The position numbers and the translations under genes are program-made. Positions 18,715 to 28,352 of a DNA stretch of 64,000 nt are shown here, one piece after another. The notes under the pieces were generated by a model. The model was not told the origin of the DNA. It saw nothing but the letters and a program-made list of their open reading frames with translations, and did not search any database. The stretch spans positions 1 to 64,000 of the forward strand of contig JANQLU010000036.1 of the NCBI GenBank assembly GCA_028280445.1. The letters are read 5' to 3'. Numbering within the stretch: the first letter of the stretch is position 1; each line of letters begins with the position of its first letter. Source of the DNA: Pirellulaceae bacterium. Lineage in GTDB: Bacteria > Planctomycetota > Planctomycetia > Pirellulales > Pirellulaceae.

Positions 18715-19392
18715 ATGACGAATCGTACGATTGCAATTGGTGACATTCACGGATGTGCCCGCGCTCTCGATACGCTCCTGCGCGCTATTCAACCGACACC
18801 TGCCGACACACTTGTTCCCCTGGGTGACTATGTCGACCGAGGACCAGAAAGCTCCGCGGTCCTGGAAATATTTACGACCTTGCTCTCATCCTGCCACCTT
18901 GTTCCGCTCATCGGAAACCATGAACTGATGATGATGCAGGCCTTGGAAAGCAAATCGAGCTATGATCTTTGGATGCAATGTGGAGGCAATACCACGCTGG
19001 CTTCTTATGGAAATCGCCTGTCGAATTTTCCCCAGCACCATCGATTGTTCCTCAACCACTGCGTCAAATACTACGAAACGGACACCCATTTTTTCATTCA
19101 TGCCAATTACGATCCGAATCTGGAATTGGCCGAACAGCCAGAACAAATCGCGTTTTGGCAGCATATTCTCGAAGACGTTCCCGATCCGCACATCAGTGGA
19201 AAAACGGCGATCGTTGGCCACACACCACAACCGGACGGTAACATTCGCGACCTGGGACACATCAAAATCATTGACACGTTCTGCTACGGGAACCAATGGC
19301 TGACGGCACTGGATGTCAACAGTGGCTTTGTTTGGAAAGCCAACAACCGAGGAGAACTGGAAACGTCCGAACTCGTCACTCAAACTTCGTGA
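18715..19392 (+). CDS. Serine/threonine-type metallophosphatase (PrpA/ApaH-like)
   Basis: 225 residues from the ATG at 18715 (MTNRTIAIGDIHGC). The longer in-frame extension upstream is Phe/Thr-rich and not protein-like. The three metal-binding blocks of the PPP phosphoesterase superfamily are all present: GDIHGC (residues 9-14), GDYVDRG (about 38-44) and GNHE (about 70-73), followed by a conserved GHTP near the end (VGHTPQ). Such enzymes hydrolyse phosphoprotein or diadenosine-tetraphosphate substrates with two metal ions. The size fits bacterial PrpA/PrpB-type phosphatases. The substrate is not determined by sequence. Confidence 0.88.
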   Translation: MTNRTIAIGDIHGCARALDTLLRAIQPTPADTLVPLGDYVDRGPESSAVLEIFTTLLSSCHLVPLIGNHELMMMQALESKSSYDLWMQCGGNTTLASYGNRLSNFPQHHRLFLNHCVKYYETDTHFFIHANYDPNLELAEQPEQIAFWQHILEDVPDPHISGKTAIVGHTPQPDGNIRDLGHIKIIDTFCYGNQWLTALDVNSGFVWKANNRGELETSELVTQTS

Positions 19393-19798
19393 TAGCGAGG
19401 TTAGGTGCGAATTCGTTTGGACTTATACAAGCACGATGCGCCAGCGAATTCGACTGTACAAACCACTCGTTGGCTAGGATTTTGCATCAGGAGTTGTTAC
19501 TCCTGATTAGATAATGATTTTCTGCAATCGTAAGCGCGAAGCGTGAGCGAGGGGCCGAAATCCGTGCTGATCTGCTGTGGAACGTAGTCCCTCGCTCACG
19601 CTTCGGGTTTCGATTTTTGTCTAATGCAAAATCCAATGGCGCTTCGTGCTCGTAAAATCCAAAACGATTGGCGAATCTCTTCATCTGCGTTGGACGAAAA
19701 AAACTTCAATTGCGCGACAATCACGCCACCGAAACACGCCATAAACACCCCCTACAAATTGCCATTTCATTATTGCGATATGTTGCAATAATGACGCC
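19393..19798. repeat. Intergenic region with a 'CTCGCTCACGCTTCGGG' inverted repeat
   Basis: The left arm at 19537-19554 (CGAAGCGTGAGCGAGGGG) pairs with the right arm at 19585-19609 (TCCCTCGCTCACGCTTCGGG). A TTTGCATCAGGAGTTG block at about 19480 is also shared with the repeat cluster at 43 kb. No gene is seen in the rest of the gap before mfd. Confidence 0.6.
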
Positions 19799-22700
19799 AT
19801 GGCAGAGGTACTACCTCATCATACTGCGACCCACCAGTTGCAGAATCTACATCGACTGGCCGATACGGACAAATTTGTGAACTGCGTTTCGGCGCTGCGA
19901 CAATCGAATGTGGTTTCATTCGATGGTGTCTGGGGATCGTCTTGCGCGCTGTTGATCTCGGCCCTGGTTCAACAGAATTTTTCCTGCCTGGCAATCTGTC
20001 CAGATCACAAAACGGCTGACAATTTGTTTGATGACTTGCCGTCGTTTACCAGCCGAGGCATTAGCCAATTTCCGGTCTGTCAAATTGGAACCAATACCAC
20101 ACCCACGGTCGACTATGAATTCGGCGAAAGACTCCGACTAGTCAAAGATCTCATCGCTGGACAACAACCGGAAATTATTGTCAGTTGCCCCCAAGCGCTG
20201 ATCCAAGGCATTCCCAATGCCGACGAAATTGCCAGTGAAACACGGTTGTTGCGAGTGGGTGACCAGATTGACGTTGCATCGTTGATCGCATGGTTGATCG
20301 AAAACAAATTTCATCAAACCACCGGAGTCGAATTGCCAGGTGAATTCTCAGTCCGGGGCGGGATCATTGACCTGTTTGCAACCGATTGGCTCAACCCGAT
20401 CCGCATCGAATTATTCGACGACGAAATTGAATCGATTCGTTACTTTGAAATCACCACACAAAAAAGTATCGAAAGCATTCAACAATTCGAAATCTCGGTC
20501 ACATCGACATCCGCCACCTACCAAAACAGCTTGGTCGACCTCGTTTCGTCGGACACGTTGATCGTTCTGATTGAAAATGAACAGATCGAAAGCAACATCA
20601 AACAGTTTATCACCCGCGCTGTCGCTCCGGAAAACCTGTTGAGCTACGAACAACTCAAAACGAACACTCGCCAGCAACCGACAGCGCTGGTCAATCAGTT
20701 GGCCGCTGGAGATTTCGAACATCAGTGTCGATTCGATTGGGAGCCACTGGAAACATTCCACGGCGACATGGATGAAATTCGACTCACGTTGGAAAATATC
20801 GCCACAGACTGTGATGTTACGGTCGTCGCTCGCGTCGAAGGAGAGCTTGCTCGCATCCAGGAAATTCTGACCAAAACAAAACTGGCAGCCCGGGGTCGAC
20901 TTCACTACGCCGTCGGGTGCGTACATGCCGGATTTCGTTGGCCGTCACAAAAACAACTGGTAATCGGTAGCGACCAATTGTTTCATCGCGGCCAACTTCG
21001 TCGCACGCGTCGTAGCCGAAAACTTGGTAAAGCGATCGATAGTTTTATCGATCTCAACGAAGGTGATTTGATTGTCCACCTGGCTCACGGAATCGGTCGA
21101 TTTCGCGGGTTAAAAGTCTTGGACAAAGATGGACAGAAAACTGAACACTTGGAGTTGGAATTTCACGGCCGCACGCGAATTTACGTACCGGCCACCAAAA
21201 TCGATCTGGTTCAAAAATATGTGGGGGGGACAAAAACCAAACCCACGCTTGCCAAAATTGGCGGCAAAAACTGGCTGAGGCAAAAGGAGGCTGCGGAATC
21301 CGCGGTCACTGACCTCGCCGCGCAAATGTTGGAAATCCAGGCCGAGCGAGCTGCCAGACCCGGTATCAGTTTCGCCACCGACACGACTTGGCAAGCGGAG
21401 TTTGAACATTCATTTCCCTATCGCGAAACGCCCGATCAAATTTCTGCCATCGCCGATATCAAAGACGATATGCAAACCGCGCGGCCGATGGATCGATTGC
21501 TCTGTGGTGACGTCGGTTTCGGAAAAACAGAAGTCGCCATGCGCGCCGCTTTCAAAGCGGTCGAAAATGGATATCAGGTCGCTGTGCTTGTGCCAACGAC
21601 CATCCTGGCCGAACAACACTACCGTTCGTTTTGTGATCGCATGTCTGAGTTTCCGCTGGACATCGAAAAACTCAGCCGATTCTGCACCACTGCCGAACAA
21701 CGAGAGACAATCGCGGGACTCAAATCCGGCCGCGTCGATATCGTGATCGGAACACATCGCCTGGCGTCGCGAGACGTTGCGTTTCAAAACCTTGGATTGG
21801 TCGTGATTGATGAAGAGCAACGTTTTGGTGTCGAAGTCAAAGAGCGACTAAAAACGATTCGTTCCGAAGTCGATGTCTTGACCATGTCCGCCACACCAAT
21901 TCCGCGCACATTGCACATGTCGCTGGTCGGCGTGCGAGATATTTCAAATCTGGAAACACCACCAGAGGATCGCTTGGCGGTCGAAACACGAGTGACACGT
22001 TGGGATGACAACCTGATCCGCCGCGCGATCATGCGAGAATTGAATCGGGGCGGACAAATCTATTTTGTGCACAATCGGGTCAACGACATTCACATTATCA
22101 AAAGCAAAATCAGTCACATCGCACCCGAAGCGTCGATCTGTGTCGGCCATGGGCAAATGCCCGAAGGTGAATTGTCCCGAGTGATGACCGAATTTATTGA
22201 TGGAAAACACGATTTACTATTGGCCACCACGATTATTGAAAGTGGGTTGGATATTCCAAATGCCAACACGATGATCATCAACGAAGCGGATCGTTATGGT
22301 TTGGCAGATTTGCACCAATTGCGGGGCAGGGTAGGGCGTTACAAAAATCGCGCGTACTGTTATCTGCTGATCGACGAACACAAACACATCAATCCGATCG
22401 CCGCTAAACGACTTCATGCGATTCAGCAATACAGTGAAATTGGAGCCGGTTTTGCCATCGCCATGCGCGATTTGGAAATTCGCGGCGCTGGCAATCTGCT
22501 GGGAACTGAACAAAGTGGTCATATTGCGGCGGTCGGCTACGAACTTTATTGCAACATGCTGGAAAATGCCGTTCGCGTCGCGCGGCAAATGCCCAAGAAA
22601 ATTTCGATTCACGTCGATGTCGATTTGCCACTGCAAGCCTTTTTGCCCGACGAATACATTCCCGACCGCCGCGCAAAAATTGACTTGTATCGACGACTGA

Positions 22701-23032
22701 CACGCCTCAACCAATTTGGCCAAATCGGTGAAATCAAAAATGAAATGTTGGATCGATTTGGACCCCTGCCCAAAGAAGTCAAACGCCTGTTCAAGCTAGC
22801 AGTCGTGAAACTCGAAGCCGCCGTTTGGCAAATCAATTCGATCTTTATCGATGATAAATATCTCGGTTTTCGCTATGACAACAAATTGCGCATTGAACAA
22901 TTGGCCGCTGCACATCGTGGCCGTCTACGCGTGGTCGACGATCATTCGGCCTATATCACATTAAAAAGTGCGGAAAACGACCCAGATCGCTTGCTGGCAC
23001 TCGTGAAATCCATCTTGCAACCAAAAACCTGA
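19799..23032 (+). CDS. mfd: Transcription-repair coupling factor Mfd
   Basis: 1077 residues, slightly shorter than the usual 1150. Mfd removes RNA polymerase stalled at DNA lesions and recruits UvrA. Order of domains: UvrB-like N-terminal part (1-400), CarD-type RNA-polymerase interaction domain (about 420-500; GDLIVHLAHGIGRFRGL), superfamily 2 translocase with Walker A GDVGFGKT (about 570-577), DEEQ box (VIDEEQRFG, about 669), SATPIPRTL, and QLRGRVGR motif VI, and a TRCF C-terminal domain (DRFGPLPKEVKRLF). All key helicase motifs look intact. Stand-alone gene between repeat-bearing gaps. Confidence 0.97.
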   Translation: MAEVLPHHTATHQLQNLHRLADTDKFVNCVSALRQSNVVSFDGVWGSSCALLISALVQQNFSCLAICPDHKTADNLFDDLPSFTSRGISQFPVCQIGTNTTPTVDYEFGERLRLVKDLIAGQQPEIIVSCPQALIQGIPNADEIASETRLLRVGDQIDVASLIAWLIENKFHQTTGVELPGEFSVRGGIIDLFATDWLNPIRIELFDDEIESIRYFEITTQKSIESIQQFEISVTSTSATYQNSLVDLVSSDTLIVLIENEQIESNIKQFITRAVAPENLLSYEQLKTNTRQQPTALVNQLAAGDFEHQCRFDWEPLETFHGDMDEIRLTLENIATDCDVTVVARVEGELARIQEILTKTKLAARGRLHYAVGCVHAGFRWPSQKQLVIGSDQLFHRGQLRRTRRSRKLGKAIDSFIDLNEGDLIVHLAHGIGRFRGLKVLDKDGQKTEHLELEFHGRTRIYVPATKIDLVQKYVGGTKTKPTLAKIGGKNWLRQKEAAESAVTDLAAQMLEIQAERAARPGISFATDTTWQAEFEHSFPYRETPDQISAIADIKDDMQTARPMDRLLCGDVGFGKTEVAMRAAFKAVENGYQVAVLVPTTILAEQHYRSFCDRMSEFPLDIEKLSRFCTTAEQRETIAGLKSGRVDIVIGTHRLASRDVAFQNLGLVVIDEEQRFGVEVKERLKTIRSEVDVLTMSATPIPRTLHMSLVGVRDISNLETPPEDRLAVETRVTRWDDNLIRRAIMRELNRGGQIYFVHNRVNDIHIIKSKISHIAPEASICVGHGQMPEGELSRVMTEFIDGKHDLLLATTIIESGLDIPNANTMIINEADRYGLADLHQLRGRVGRYKNRAYCYLLIDEHKHINPIAAKRLHAIQQYSEIGAGFAIAMRDLEIRGAGNLLGTEQSGHIAAVGYELYCNMLENAVRVARQMPKKISIHVDVDLPLQAFLPDEYIPDRRAKIDLYRRLTRLNQFGQIGEIKNEMLDRFGPLPKEVKRLFKLAVVKLEAAVWQINSIFIDDKYLGFRYDNKLRIEQLAAAHRGRLRVVDDHSAYITLKSAENDPDRLLALVKSILQPKT

Positions 23033-23080
23033 TTGCACTAGACTTCGCCACATTTTTGACAGCGGATTTGCGCGCAACCC

Positions 23081-23152
23081 GTAGGGTCGGTTCCTACCGG
23101 CCATTTTTCGGATTGGACGTTTTCTGAATCGGCCGGTGGGAATCGGCCCTAC
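23081..23152. repeat. Palindromic repeat, 'GGGCCGGTTCCCACCGGCC' family
   Basis: Left arm GTAGGGTCGGTTCCTACCGG and right arm CCGGTGGGAATCGGCCCTAC form a long hairpin. Other copies lie at 27586, 27830, 43032 and 60727. Confidence 0.75.
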
Positions 23153-23261
23153 GAAAACGCCGCAGTAAATTGGGCGCAGAACTTGCGAACCGCTTGAAAA
23201 TCGAAAACGTACACTACGTGAAAGTGAAAGCGATATCATCGTGACCATGGAAGGAACCTGG

Positions 23262-25064
23262 ATGAGTCTCAAACCGGCCATCAGCTTACACGCGATCTTG
23301 ATTGTTACAACGTTTTTGTCGTTGCAATGCAGCCCCGTCAGCGCACAAGAACTCAAACCCAAACAACCTCCGGTTCCCAAAAACGATCCCTACTTCAATG
23401 TCGCGCAACAACAATCCATGGGCGTGTTGAAAACAAACGCAACAAAACGCATTCCCAAAATTCCATCGACAATCAATCCGTCTGCTCAAAACCCCAACGC
23501 GTTAAAACCGGCGCCATCCAGTGTCGGTAAAAATACACTGCCAAACATTCCTCCCAATTTTCGAACAACTCAACCTCAAACATCGTTCCAATCCAGTAAT
23601 GCTGCGCCGCTGTCCCAACAACAACTGGCTCCCAACCCCTACATCCAACCTTCGCAACAAAACCCGTTACAACCCAAACAAATTGGGTCCCGCGCACCAA
23701 CCCTCCAGCCACCACAGATTGCGACAAATCAACATTTGCATCCGCGCCAAAATCAAATGCAACCTGCCACCCAACCGACTCGGCAACCCGCCGTCAACTC
23801 CACGGCCTCCAACGGCCAATTCCAACCCGGCGGTCAATTCCAAGCAGCTCATCAAAACACCCACACGCAACCCATTCGTGGTTCGAACGTTCCATTTACT
23901 CAACCGGTTCAATCACAATCGCCGCGACGACTGCTACGCAAAGTTTCCGGACAAACTCCGATAACCCCACAACAAAAAACTCAGCAACAAAAAACTCAAC
24001 AGCAGCGCACTTATCAGCCCATCGAACCCGACTCGGTCGTCAGCGATGCCAGCCTGTCTGGTGAAAATACGATTCAAAAACTACCCGAGAAATCAGGTGA
24101 AGAAACTTTTGAGCCCGGAACATTGATGGCCGTCGTTGGCGGTGAGCCAATTTTTGCCGCGCATTTGACTCTCGAAGCCAACCAGTTGATTGAAAAATTT
24201 ATGCCCACGGCACCAGAAAATGTAAAACGAGAACAACGCAAACTTGTCCTGGAAAAACTGCTCAACAAGTATATCGAATCAAAAATGTTCTACGTTGACA
24301 TCATCCGCGGGTTACCCGAGGGTGCGAACGTCAAAGACATTTACAAAACACTGGGCGAACATTTTGATAAAGAAGTACTGTCTAAAATCTTGAAAAAAAA
24401 TAATGTGAAAACAGCCAACGCATTCGACATTCGACTTCGCTCTCAAGGCGTGTCGCTACGCCAATTTCGCGCGCGATGGATCGAAGACGAGTTCGTGCGT
24501 TATTTTCTCAAAGACAAAATAACCATCAATCCCGACGTGCAACATCAGGAAATCATCGACTACTATCGCAAGAATCAGGAAACCTATCGACGCAAAGCTC
24601 GCGCTCGTTGGGAACAAATCGAAGTTCACTTTTCCAAATTCACGAATCGAACCCAGGCTCGGCAAGCGATTGCAAAATTGGGCAACGAAGTTGTCTACGG
24701 AGCACCTCTCACGGCAGTTGCCAAACGCGGCTCCCATGGACTCAAAGCGACCGATGGTGGACAGGAAGGCTGGGTCACCCAAGGAAGCCTGGTGTCGAAA
24801 AAATTAAACGAAGCGGTTTTTTCACTGCCGCTGAACCGGCTCAGTGACATCATCGAGACCGATTTGGGGTTTCATATCGTTCGCGTGCTGGAACGCACAC
24901 CCGCTGGCTTCGTGCCGTTTACCGAAGCTCAAGTCGAAATCAAAAAGAAGCTGACAGAAAAAAAACGCGAAGAATCGTTCAAAAAACATCTGGAAAAATT
25001 GCGACGTGAAATTCCTGTCGAGATTTTGATCAAACCCACGCAGACCGGTGGCGAGAAAAAGTAA
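23262..25064 (+). CDS. PpiC-type (parvulin) peptidyl-prolyl isomerase, SurA-like
   Basis: 600 residues from the ATG at 23262, chosen because GAAGGA precedes it with proper spacing; earlier GTG/ATG codons lack a site. Signal peptide to about residue 28 (PVSAQ). Residues about 30-270 are a low-complexity linker very rich in Gln, Pro, Asn and Thr. Then come a SurA-like chaperone domain (about 290-430) and one parvulin domain (about 443-546; GGQEGWVTQGSL, GFHIVRVLERTPAG). Such proteins help outer-membrane proteins fold in the periplasm. The long Gln/Pro linker is unusual and may anchor the enzyme to the wall or a surface layer. Confidence 0.88.
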   Translation: MSLKPAISLHAILIVTTFLSLQCSPVSAQELKPKQPPVPKNDPYFNVAQQQSMGVLKTNATKRIPKIPSTINPSAQNPNALKPAPSSVGKNTLPNIPPNFRTTQPQTSFQSSNAAPLSQQQLAPNPYIQPSQQNPLQPKQIGSRAPTLQPPQIATNQHLHPRQNQMQPATQPTRQPAVNSTASNGQFQPGGQFQAAHQNTHTQPIRGSNVPFTQPVQSQSPRRLLRKVSGQTPITPQQKTQQQKTQQQRTYQPIEPDSVVSDASLSGENTIQKLPEKSGEETFEPGTLMAVVGGEPIFAAHLTLEANQLIEKFMPTAPENVKREQRKLVLEKLLNKYIESKMFYVDIIRGLPEGANVKDIYKTLGEHFDKEVLSKILKKNNVKTANAFDIRLRSQGVSLRQFRARWIEDEFVRYFLKDKITINPDVQHQEIIDYYRKNQETYRRKARARWEQIEVHFSKFTNRTQARQAIAKLGNEVVYGAPLTAVAKRGSHGLKATDGGQEGWVTQGSLVSKKLNEAVFSLPLNRLSDIIETDLGFHIVRVLERTPAGFVPFTEAQVEIKKKLTEKKREESFKKHLEKLRREIPVEILIKPTQTGGEKK

Positions 25065-25297
25065 TTACGGTAACTCATCCTGTACTAATTCGAACTTAAG
25101 GTCGTAAATCGATCACTCTCGACAAAATCTGCTGCGAATTCCGCCGATTCGACGCCACGCGTACGCTTCAAAAAAACGCTCGACCTCGTTAAACTATCCG
25201 GTTCTCTTCGGGGTCCAATTGGCAAATTGTTGCCTGCGATCCCTGGTCTTGGCTACCTCTTCGGCGCTCAATTTGCGTCGCACCCACGGTATTAATT

Positions 25298-26617
25298 ATG
25301 ACAACTGCAGTTTCGGAAGAAAAAAAGATGGCAGAATCGGCGAAGCTTTTGCTTGGCGACAAAGAACTTGAATTCCCAACCATCGTTGGGTCGGAAAATG
25401 AAGTCGGCTTAAACATCAACAAACTTCGCAAAGAAACCGGTGTCATCACTCTCGATGAGGGTTACGTTAACACGGGCTCCACTCGGAGCGATATCACTTA
25501 CCTCGATGGCGAAAAAGGCGTTTTACGGTATCGCGGCTACACGATCGAAGACATTGCCGAAAAATGTGATTTTGTCGAAGTCGCCTACCTGCTGATTTTT
25601 GGCGAATTGCCAAACCACGATCAACTGGCCGAATTCAAAAATGCCATTCGACGCCATACGATGCTGCACGAAGACATGCGGTTTTTCTACCGTGGTTTCC
25701 CGCGAGACGCACACCCTATGGCCACTTTGTCGTCCGTGGTCAGTGCCATGAGTACGTTTTACCAAGACTCGCTGGATCCGATGAATCCCGAGCATGTCGA
25801 AGTTTCGATTTATCGGTTGCTCGCCAAACTCCCCACCATCGCCGCCTACAGTTACAAAAAATCGATCGGTCAACCAACGATTTATCCGCGAAACGACTTG
25901 GGCTACTGTGAAAACTTTTTACAAATGATGTTTTCGGTGCCCTGTGAACCGTACAAACTCGATCCCGATCATGTCAAAGCGTTGAACATGTTACTGATCG
26001 TCCATGCCGATCACGAACAAAACTGTAGTACATCCACGGTTCGCATGGTGGGATCATCCAACGCCAATCTGTTTGCGTCGATCGCTGCCGGAATCTGCGC
26101 ACTGTGGGGACCGCTTCACGGAGGTGCTAACGAAGCGTGTGTGCAAATGCTCGAACGCATTCGTGACGATAATGGCGACGTCGAAAAATACGTGGCGATG
26201 GCCAAAGATAAAGAACACGGTTTTCGGCTGATGGGTTTTGGACACCGGGTTTACAAAAATTTCGACCCCCGCGCCAAAATCATTCAAGCGGCCTGTGGCA
26301 AATTGCTGGACAAACTCGACATCGACGATCCGCTGTTTGAAATTGCCAAGAAATTGGAACAGGTCGCGCTCAACGACGAATATTTTGTCAAACGAAAACT
26401 GTACCCCAATGTCGACTTTTATTCGGGAGTCATTTATCGAGCCCTGGGCATTCCCGAAAAAATGTTTACCGTGCTATTCGCAATGGGTCGGCTGCCCGGC
26501 TGGATTGCCCACTGGAAAGAAATGCATGCCTCTGACACCAAACGTATTTGTCGTCCCCGCCAAATTTACACCGGTGAAACATCGCGGGAATTCGTCGCAT
26601 TGGACGACCGCAAATAG
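25298..26617 (+). CDS. gltA: Citrate synthase
   Basis: 439 residues; condenses acetyl-CoA and oxaloacetate as the entry step of the TCA cycle. Catalytic residues can be placed: His274 in GPLHGGANEA, His316 in GFGHRVYKNFDPRA, and Asp373 in NVDFYSG; His236/His239 lie in the binding loop HADHEQNCSTSTVR. The N-terminal 45 residues include the small beta domain of the type II (hexameric) enzymes of Gram-negative bacteria. Single gene, followed by a strong terminator at 26641. Confidence 0.97.
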   Translation: MTTAVSEEKKMAESAKLLLGDKELEFPTIVGSENEVGLNINKLRKETGVITLDEGYVNTGSTRSDITYLDGEKGVLRYRGYTIEDIAEKCDFVEVAYLLIFGELPNHDQLAEFKNAIRRHTMLHEDMRFFYRGFPRDAHPMATLSSVVSAMSTFYQDSLDPMNPEHVEVSIYRLLAKLPTIAAYSYKKSIGQPTIYPRNDLGYCENFLQMMFSVPCEPYKLDPDHVKALNMLLIVHADHEQNCSTSTVRMVGSSNANLFASIAAGICALWGPLHGGANEACVQMLERIRDDNGDVEKYVAMAKDKEHGFRLMGFGHRVYKNFDPRAKIIQAACGKLLDKLDIDDPLFEIAKKLEQVALNDEYFVKRKLYPNVDFYSGVIYRALGIPEKMFTVLFAMGRLPGWIAHWKEMHASDTKRICRPRQIYTGETSREFVALDDRK

Positions 26618-26640
26618 CGAAAAAACAACGAGAAACAAGC

Positions 26641-26675
26641 AAAAAACGCAGCCTCAGCCCATGGCTGCGTTTTTT
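26641..26675 (+). terminator. Rho-independent terminator after gltA
   Basis: AAAAAACGCAGCC and GGCTGCGTTTTTT form a perfect stem around TCAGCCCAT, ending in six T. The A-rich left side makes it bidirectional, which suits the convergent neighbour. Confidence 0.9.
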
Positions 26676-26719
26676 ATTTGGAGAACATTCGAGAAAGAAT
26701 AAAGGGCTGTTGGATAATG

Positions 26720-27421
26720 CTATTTTGAACGGCTGCCTTTTTTCATGTTCCCTTTGGCTCCGCTGCCTTTCGAACCGCCTGCGACGCTCATGTATTTTTT
26801 GGGGTTCGCGATAAACATCTTCATTTGCTTTTCACCGGGAAACAGGTAACGCATTCCGTTTTTCATCACGGCAAAATCGGCCTTGCCAGCAACGTCTTTG
26901 TTCATCTCAACCTTGCACACCGTACAGCGTCCATCAAAGGCCAGATCAACGTTTAAATACGCCTGAGCATTTTTCATAAACTTTTGCTTGACCTGCGCGT
27001 TGGGAAACAAAAACAATCGGCCACCGAGATACGAAGCGTACTGAATGCTTCCGGGAACACGTTTCCCCAAATCTTTTAAACACACAACGCAATCACCACC
27101 GAGTGCCGGTACGTATTTGACCGGGTTGGCATCAAATTTCTTTTTGTATTCTGCTGCTGGAAAATAATAGCTCTTGCCGTCATAAACCGAACGAAAGCGT
27201 GGATCACCTTTAACCCATTTTTTGACGTCGATAATACAAACCGGACAGTAGCCTCCCAGCGCCGTGTTCGCCGCCATTCGCGGTTTGGCGGTTGAACCTC
27301 GAACCGTGCCTGAACCCTGAGTCCGTCGCGATCCCGACTGGGCGCTCAAATACGAAGGCAAACAAAACATTGACAACACGATGGGCAACACCGCCCAATT
27401 TAATTTCTTGGTTACAGACAT
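26720..27421 (-). CDS. Exported protein with three Cys-pair (YHS-like) modules
   Basis: 233 residues from the ATG at 27421, which has GGAGG at ideal spacing. Signal peptide to about residue 28 (SYLSAQ). The mature part contains three repeats of about 50 residues, each with a C-x-x-C (CPVC, CVVC, CTVC) followed by an aromatic beta pair (YYFPAAEYKKKF; LFLFPNAQVKQKF; YLFPGEKQMKMF) and a terminal NPxKY-type helix. The aromatic 'YxFp...F...P.KY' core resembles the YHS/TRASH metal-binding fold, so copper or other metal binding in the periplasm is plausible. The tail is Lys/Gly/Ser-rich. Stand-alone gene. Confidence 0.7.
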   Translation of the reverse strand: MSVTKKLNWAVLPIVLSMFCLPSYLSAQSGSRRTQGSGTVRGSTAKPRMAANTALGGYCPVCIIDVKKWVKGDPRFRSVYDGKSYYFPAAEYKKKFDANPVKYVPALGGDCVVCLKDLGKRVPGSIQYASYLGGRLFLFPNAQVKQKFMKNAQAYLNVDLAFDGRCTVCKVEMNKDVAGKADFAVMKNGMRYLFPGEKQMKMFIANPKKYMSVAGGSKGSGAKGNMKKGSRSK

Positions 27422-27585
27422 ACATCCTCCAAAAATGAAAAAATTGATATTGATAATTTCGCTGAGGACGATGACCGGCATGCTTCCTTTCATAAAAATT
27501 AGCAAATAATTTTGCGATCGCACATCGGTGTAACTTGCAATACGCTCCACATTCGACGATACAGATTTCGGTTACCAACAATACA

Positions 27586-27608
27586 GTAGGGCCGGTTCCC
27601 ACCGGCCG
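27586..27608. repeat. Half-copy of the GGCCGGTTCCCACCGGCC repeat
   Basis: Only one arm (GTAGGGCCGGTTCCCACCGG) is present here; a degraded copy (GGGCCGATTCCCACCAGCCG) follows at 27671. Confidence 0.6.
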
Positions 27609-27741
27609 ATCTGACAAAACTCGCGCGACGATCAGGTTTCGACTACTAACGTTGTTGTGCATACGACCAAAGGGCCGATTCCCACCAGCCGATTCAAAAA
27701 CGGTTTTGACAGGATTTATAGGATTTACAGGATGTTTTCCT

Positions 27742-27810
27742 GTGAGCGGCAAGGGGCTAGCCGCCGGGTCGAAGCGCGAACGAACCGGCGGCTAGCGCCT
27801 TGCCGCTCAC
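27742..27810. repeat. REP-like palindrome, 'GTGAGCGGCAAGGCGCTAGC' family
   Basis: GTGAGCGGCAAGGGGCTAGC and GCTAGCGCCTTGCCGCTCAC are near-perfect inverted arms around a variable centre. Other copies are at 33251 (half), 37460, 38596, 40115, 44042, 52340 and 52437. Confidence 0.85.
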
Positions 27811-27829
27811 GATAGCCTCGCCACCGCAA

Positions 27830-27886
27830 GTAGGGCCGGTTTCCACCGGCCGTTGTGTTGAATCGGCCGGTGGGAACCGGCCCTAC
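27830..27886. repeat. Palindromic GGCCGGTTTCCACCGGCC repeat
   Basis: Complete hairpin copy of the family at 23081 (GTAGGGCCGGT... / ...ACCGGCCCTAC), ending 22 bases before the blaI promoter. Confidence 0.75.
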
Positions 27887-27907
27887 AAAATTTCTTGAAA
27901 ATTGCTG

Positions 27908-27950
27908 TTGACTTAGCGAATATATTCGCTAATATGGCGAATACATTCGC
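27908..27950 (+). promoter_or_regulatory. blaI-M56 promoter with two BlaI-type operators
   Basis: A TTGACT -35 box (27908-27913) and a TAATAT -10 box (27930-27935) are 16 bases apart. Two dyads with the core GCGAAT-xx-ATTCGC lie at 27916-27929 and 27937-27950; the first extends to a 20-base perfect palindrome (27913-27932). Their centres are 21 bp apart, two DNA turns, and both overlap the promoter. This is the expected layout of an autoregulated BlaI/MecI repressor. Confidence 0.85.
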
Positions 27951-27967
27951 TAAACAAGGACCCCAAC

Positions 27968-28351
27968 ATGCCACGAGAACGCTCCAACCAACTGACCGAA
28001 GTGGAAATGCAAGTGCTCCAAGTATTGTGGAGCAAAGGGCCGTCGCCAGTTCGCGTGATTCACGCCCACCTGTCGGAACTGCGCGATACAAACTACTCGA
28101 CCACCGTCAAAATGTTGTCGGTGATGCTGGATAAAAAACTGGTTCGGCGGAACGAAGATCAGCGGCCACACGTCTATTCCGCAGTCGTCACGCGACGTAA
28201 AGCCCAAAAGCAAATGCTCCACGATTTGATCGATCAGGTTTATGACGGATCGGCCACCAGTCTGGTGCTTCAGGCACTTTCGTCAAAGAAAACTTCACCG
28301 GAAGACCTGCAACAGATTCGCGAAATGCTCGACAAGATCCAAGGAGAATAA
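27968..28351 (+). CDS. BlaI/MecI-family transcriptional repressor
   Basis: 127 residues. Winged-helix DNA-binding domain in residues 5-80 (LTEVEMQVLQVLW, TNYSTTVKMLSVMLDKKLV) and a C-terminal dimerisation helix domain (residues 85-125, TSPEDLQQIREMLDKI). Family members repress an operon until their partner M56 membrane protease signals their cleavage. Here AAGGA precedes the ATG, and the M56 gene begins two bases after the stop (28353), so the two are cotranscribed. Two operators at 27916 and 27937 indicate autoregulation. No beta-lactamase follows, so the regulon is not the classic antibiotic one. Confidence 0.93.
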   Translation: MPRERSNQLTEVEMQVLQVLWSKGPSPVRVIHAHLSELRDTNYSTTVKMLSVMLDKKLVRRNEDQRPHVYSAVVTRRKAQKQMLHDLIDQVYDGSATSLVLQALSSKKTSPEDLQQIREMLDKIQGE

Positions 28352-28352
28352 C

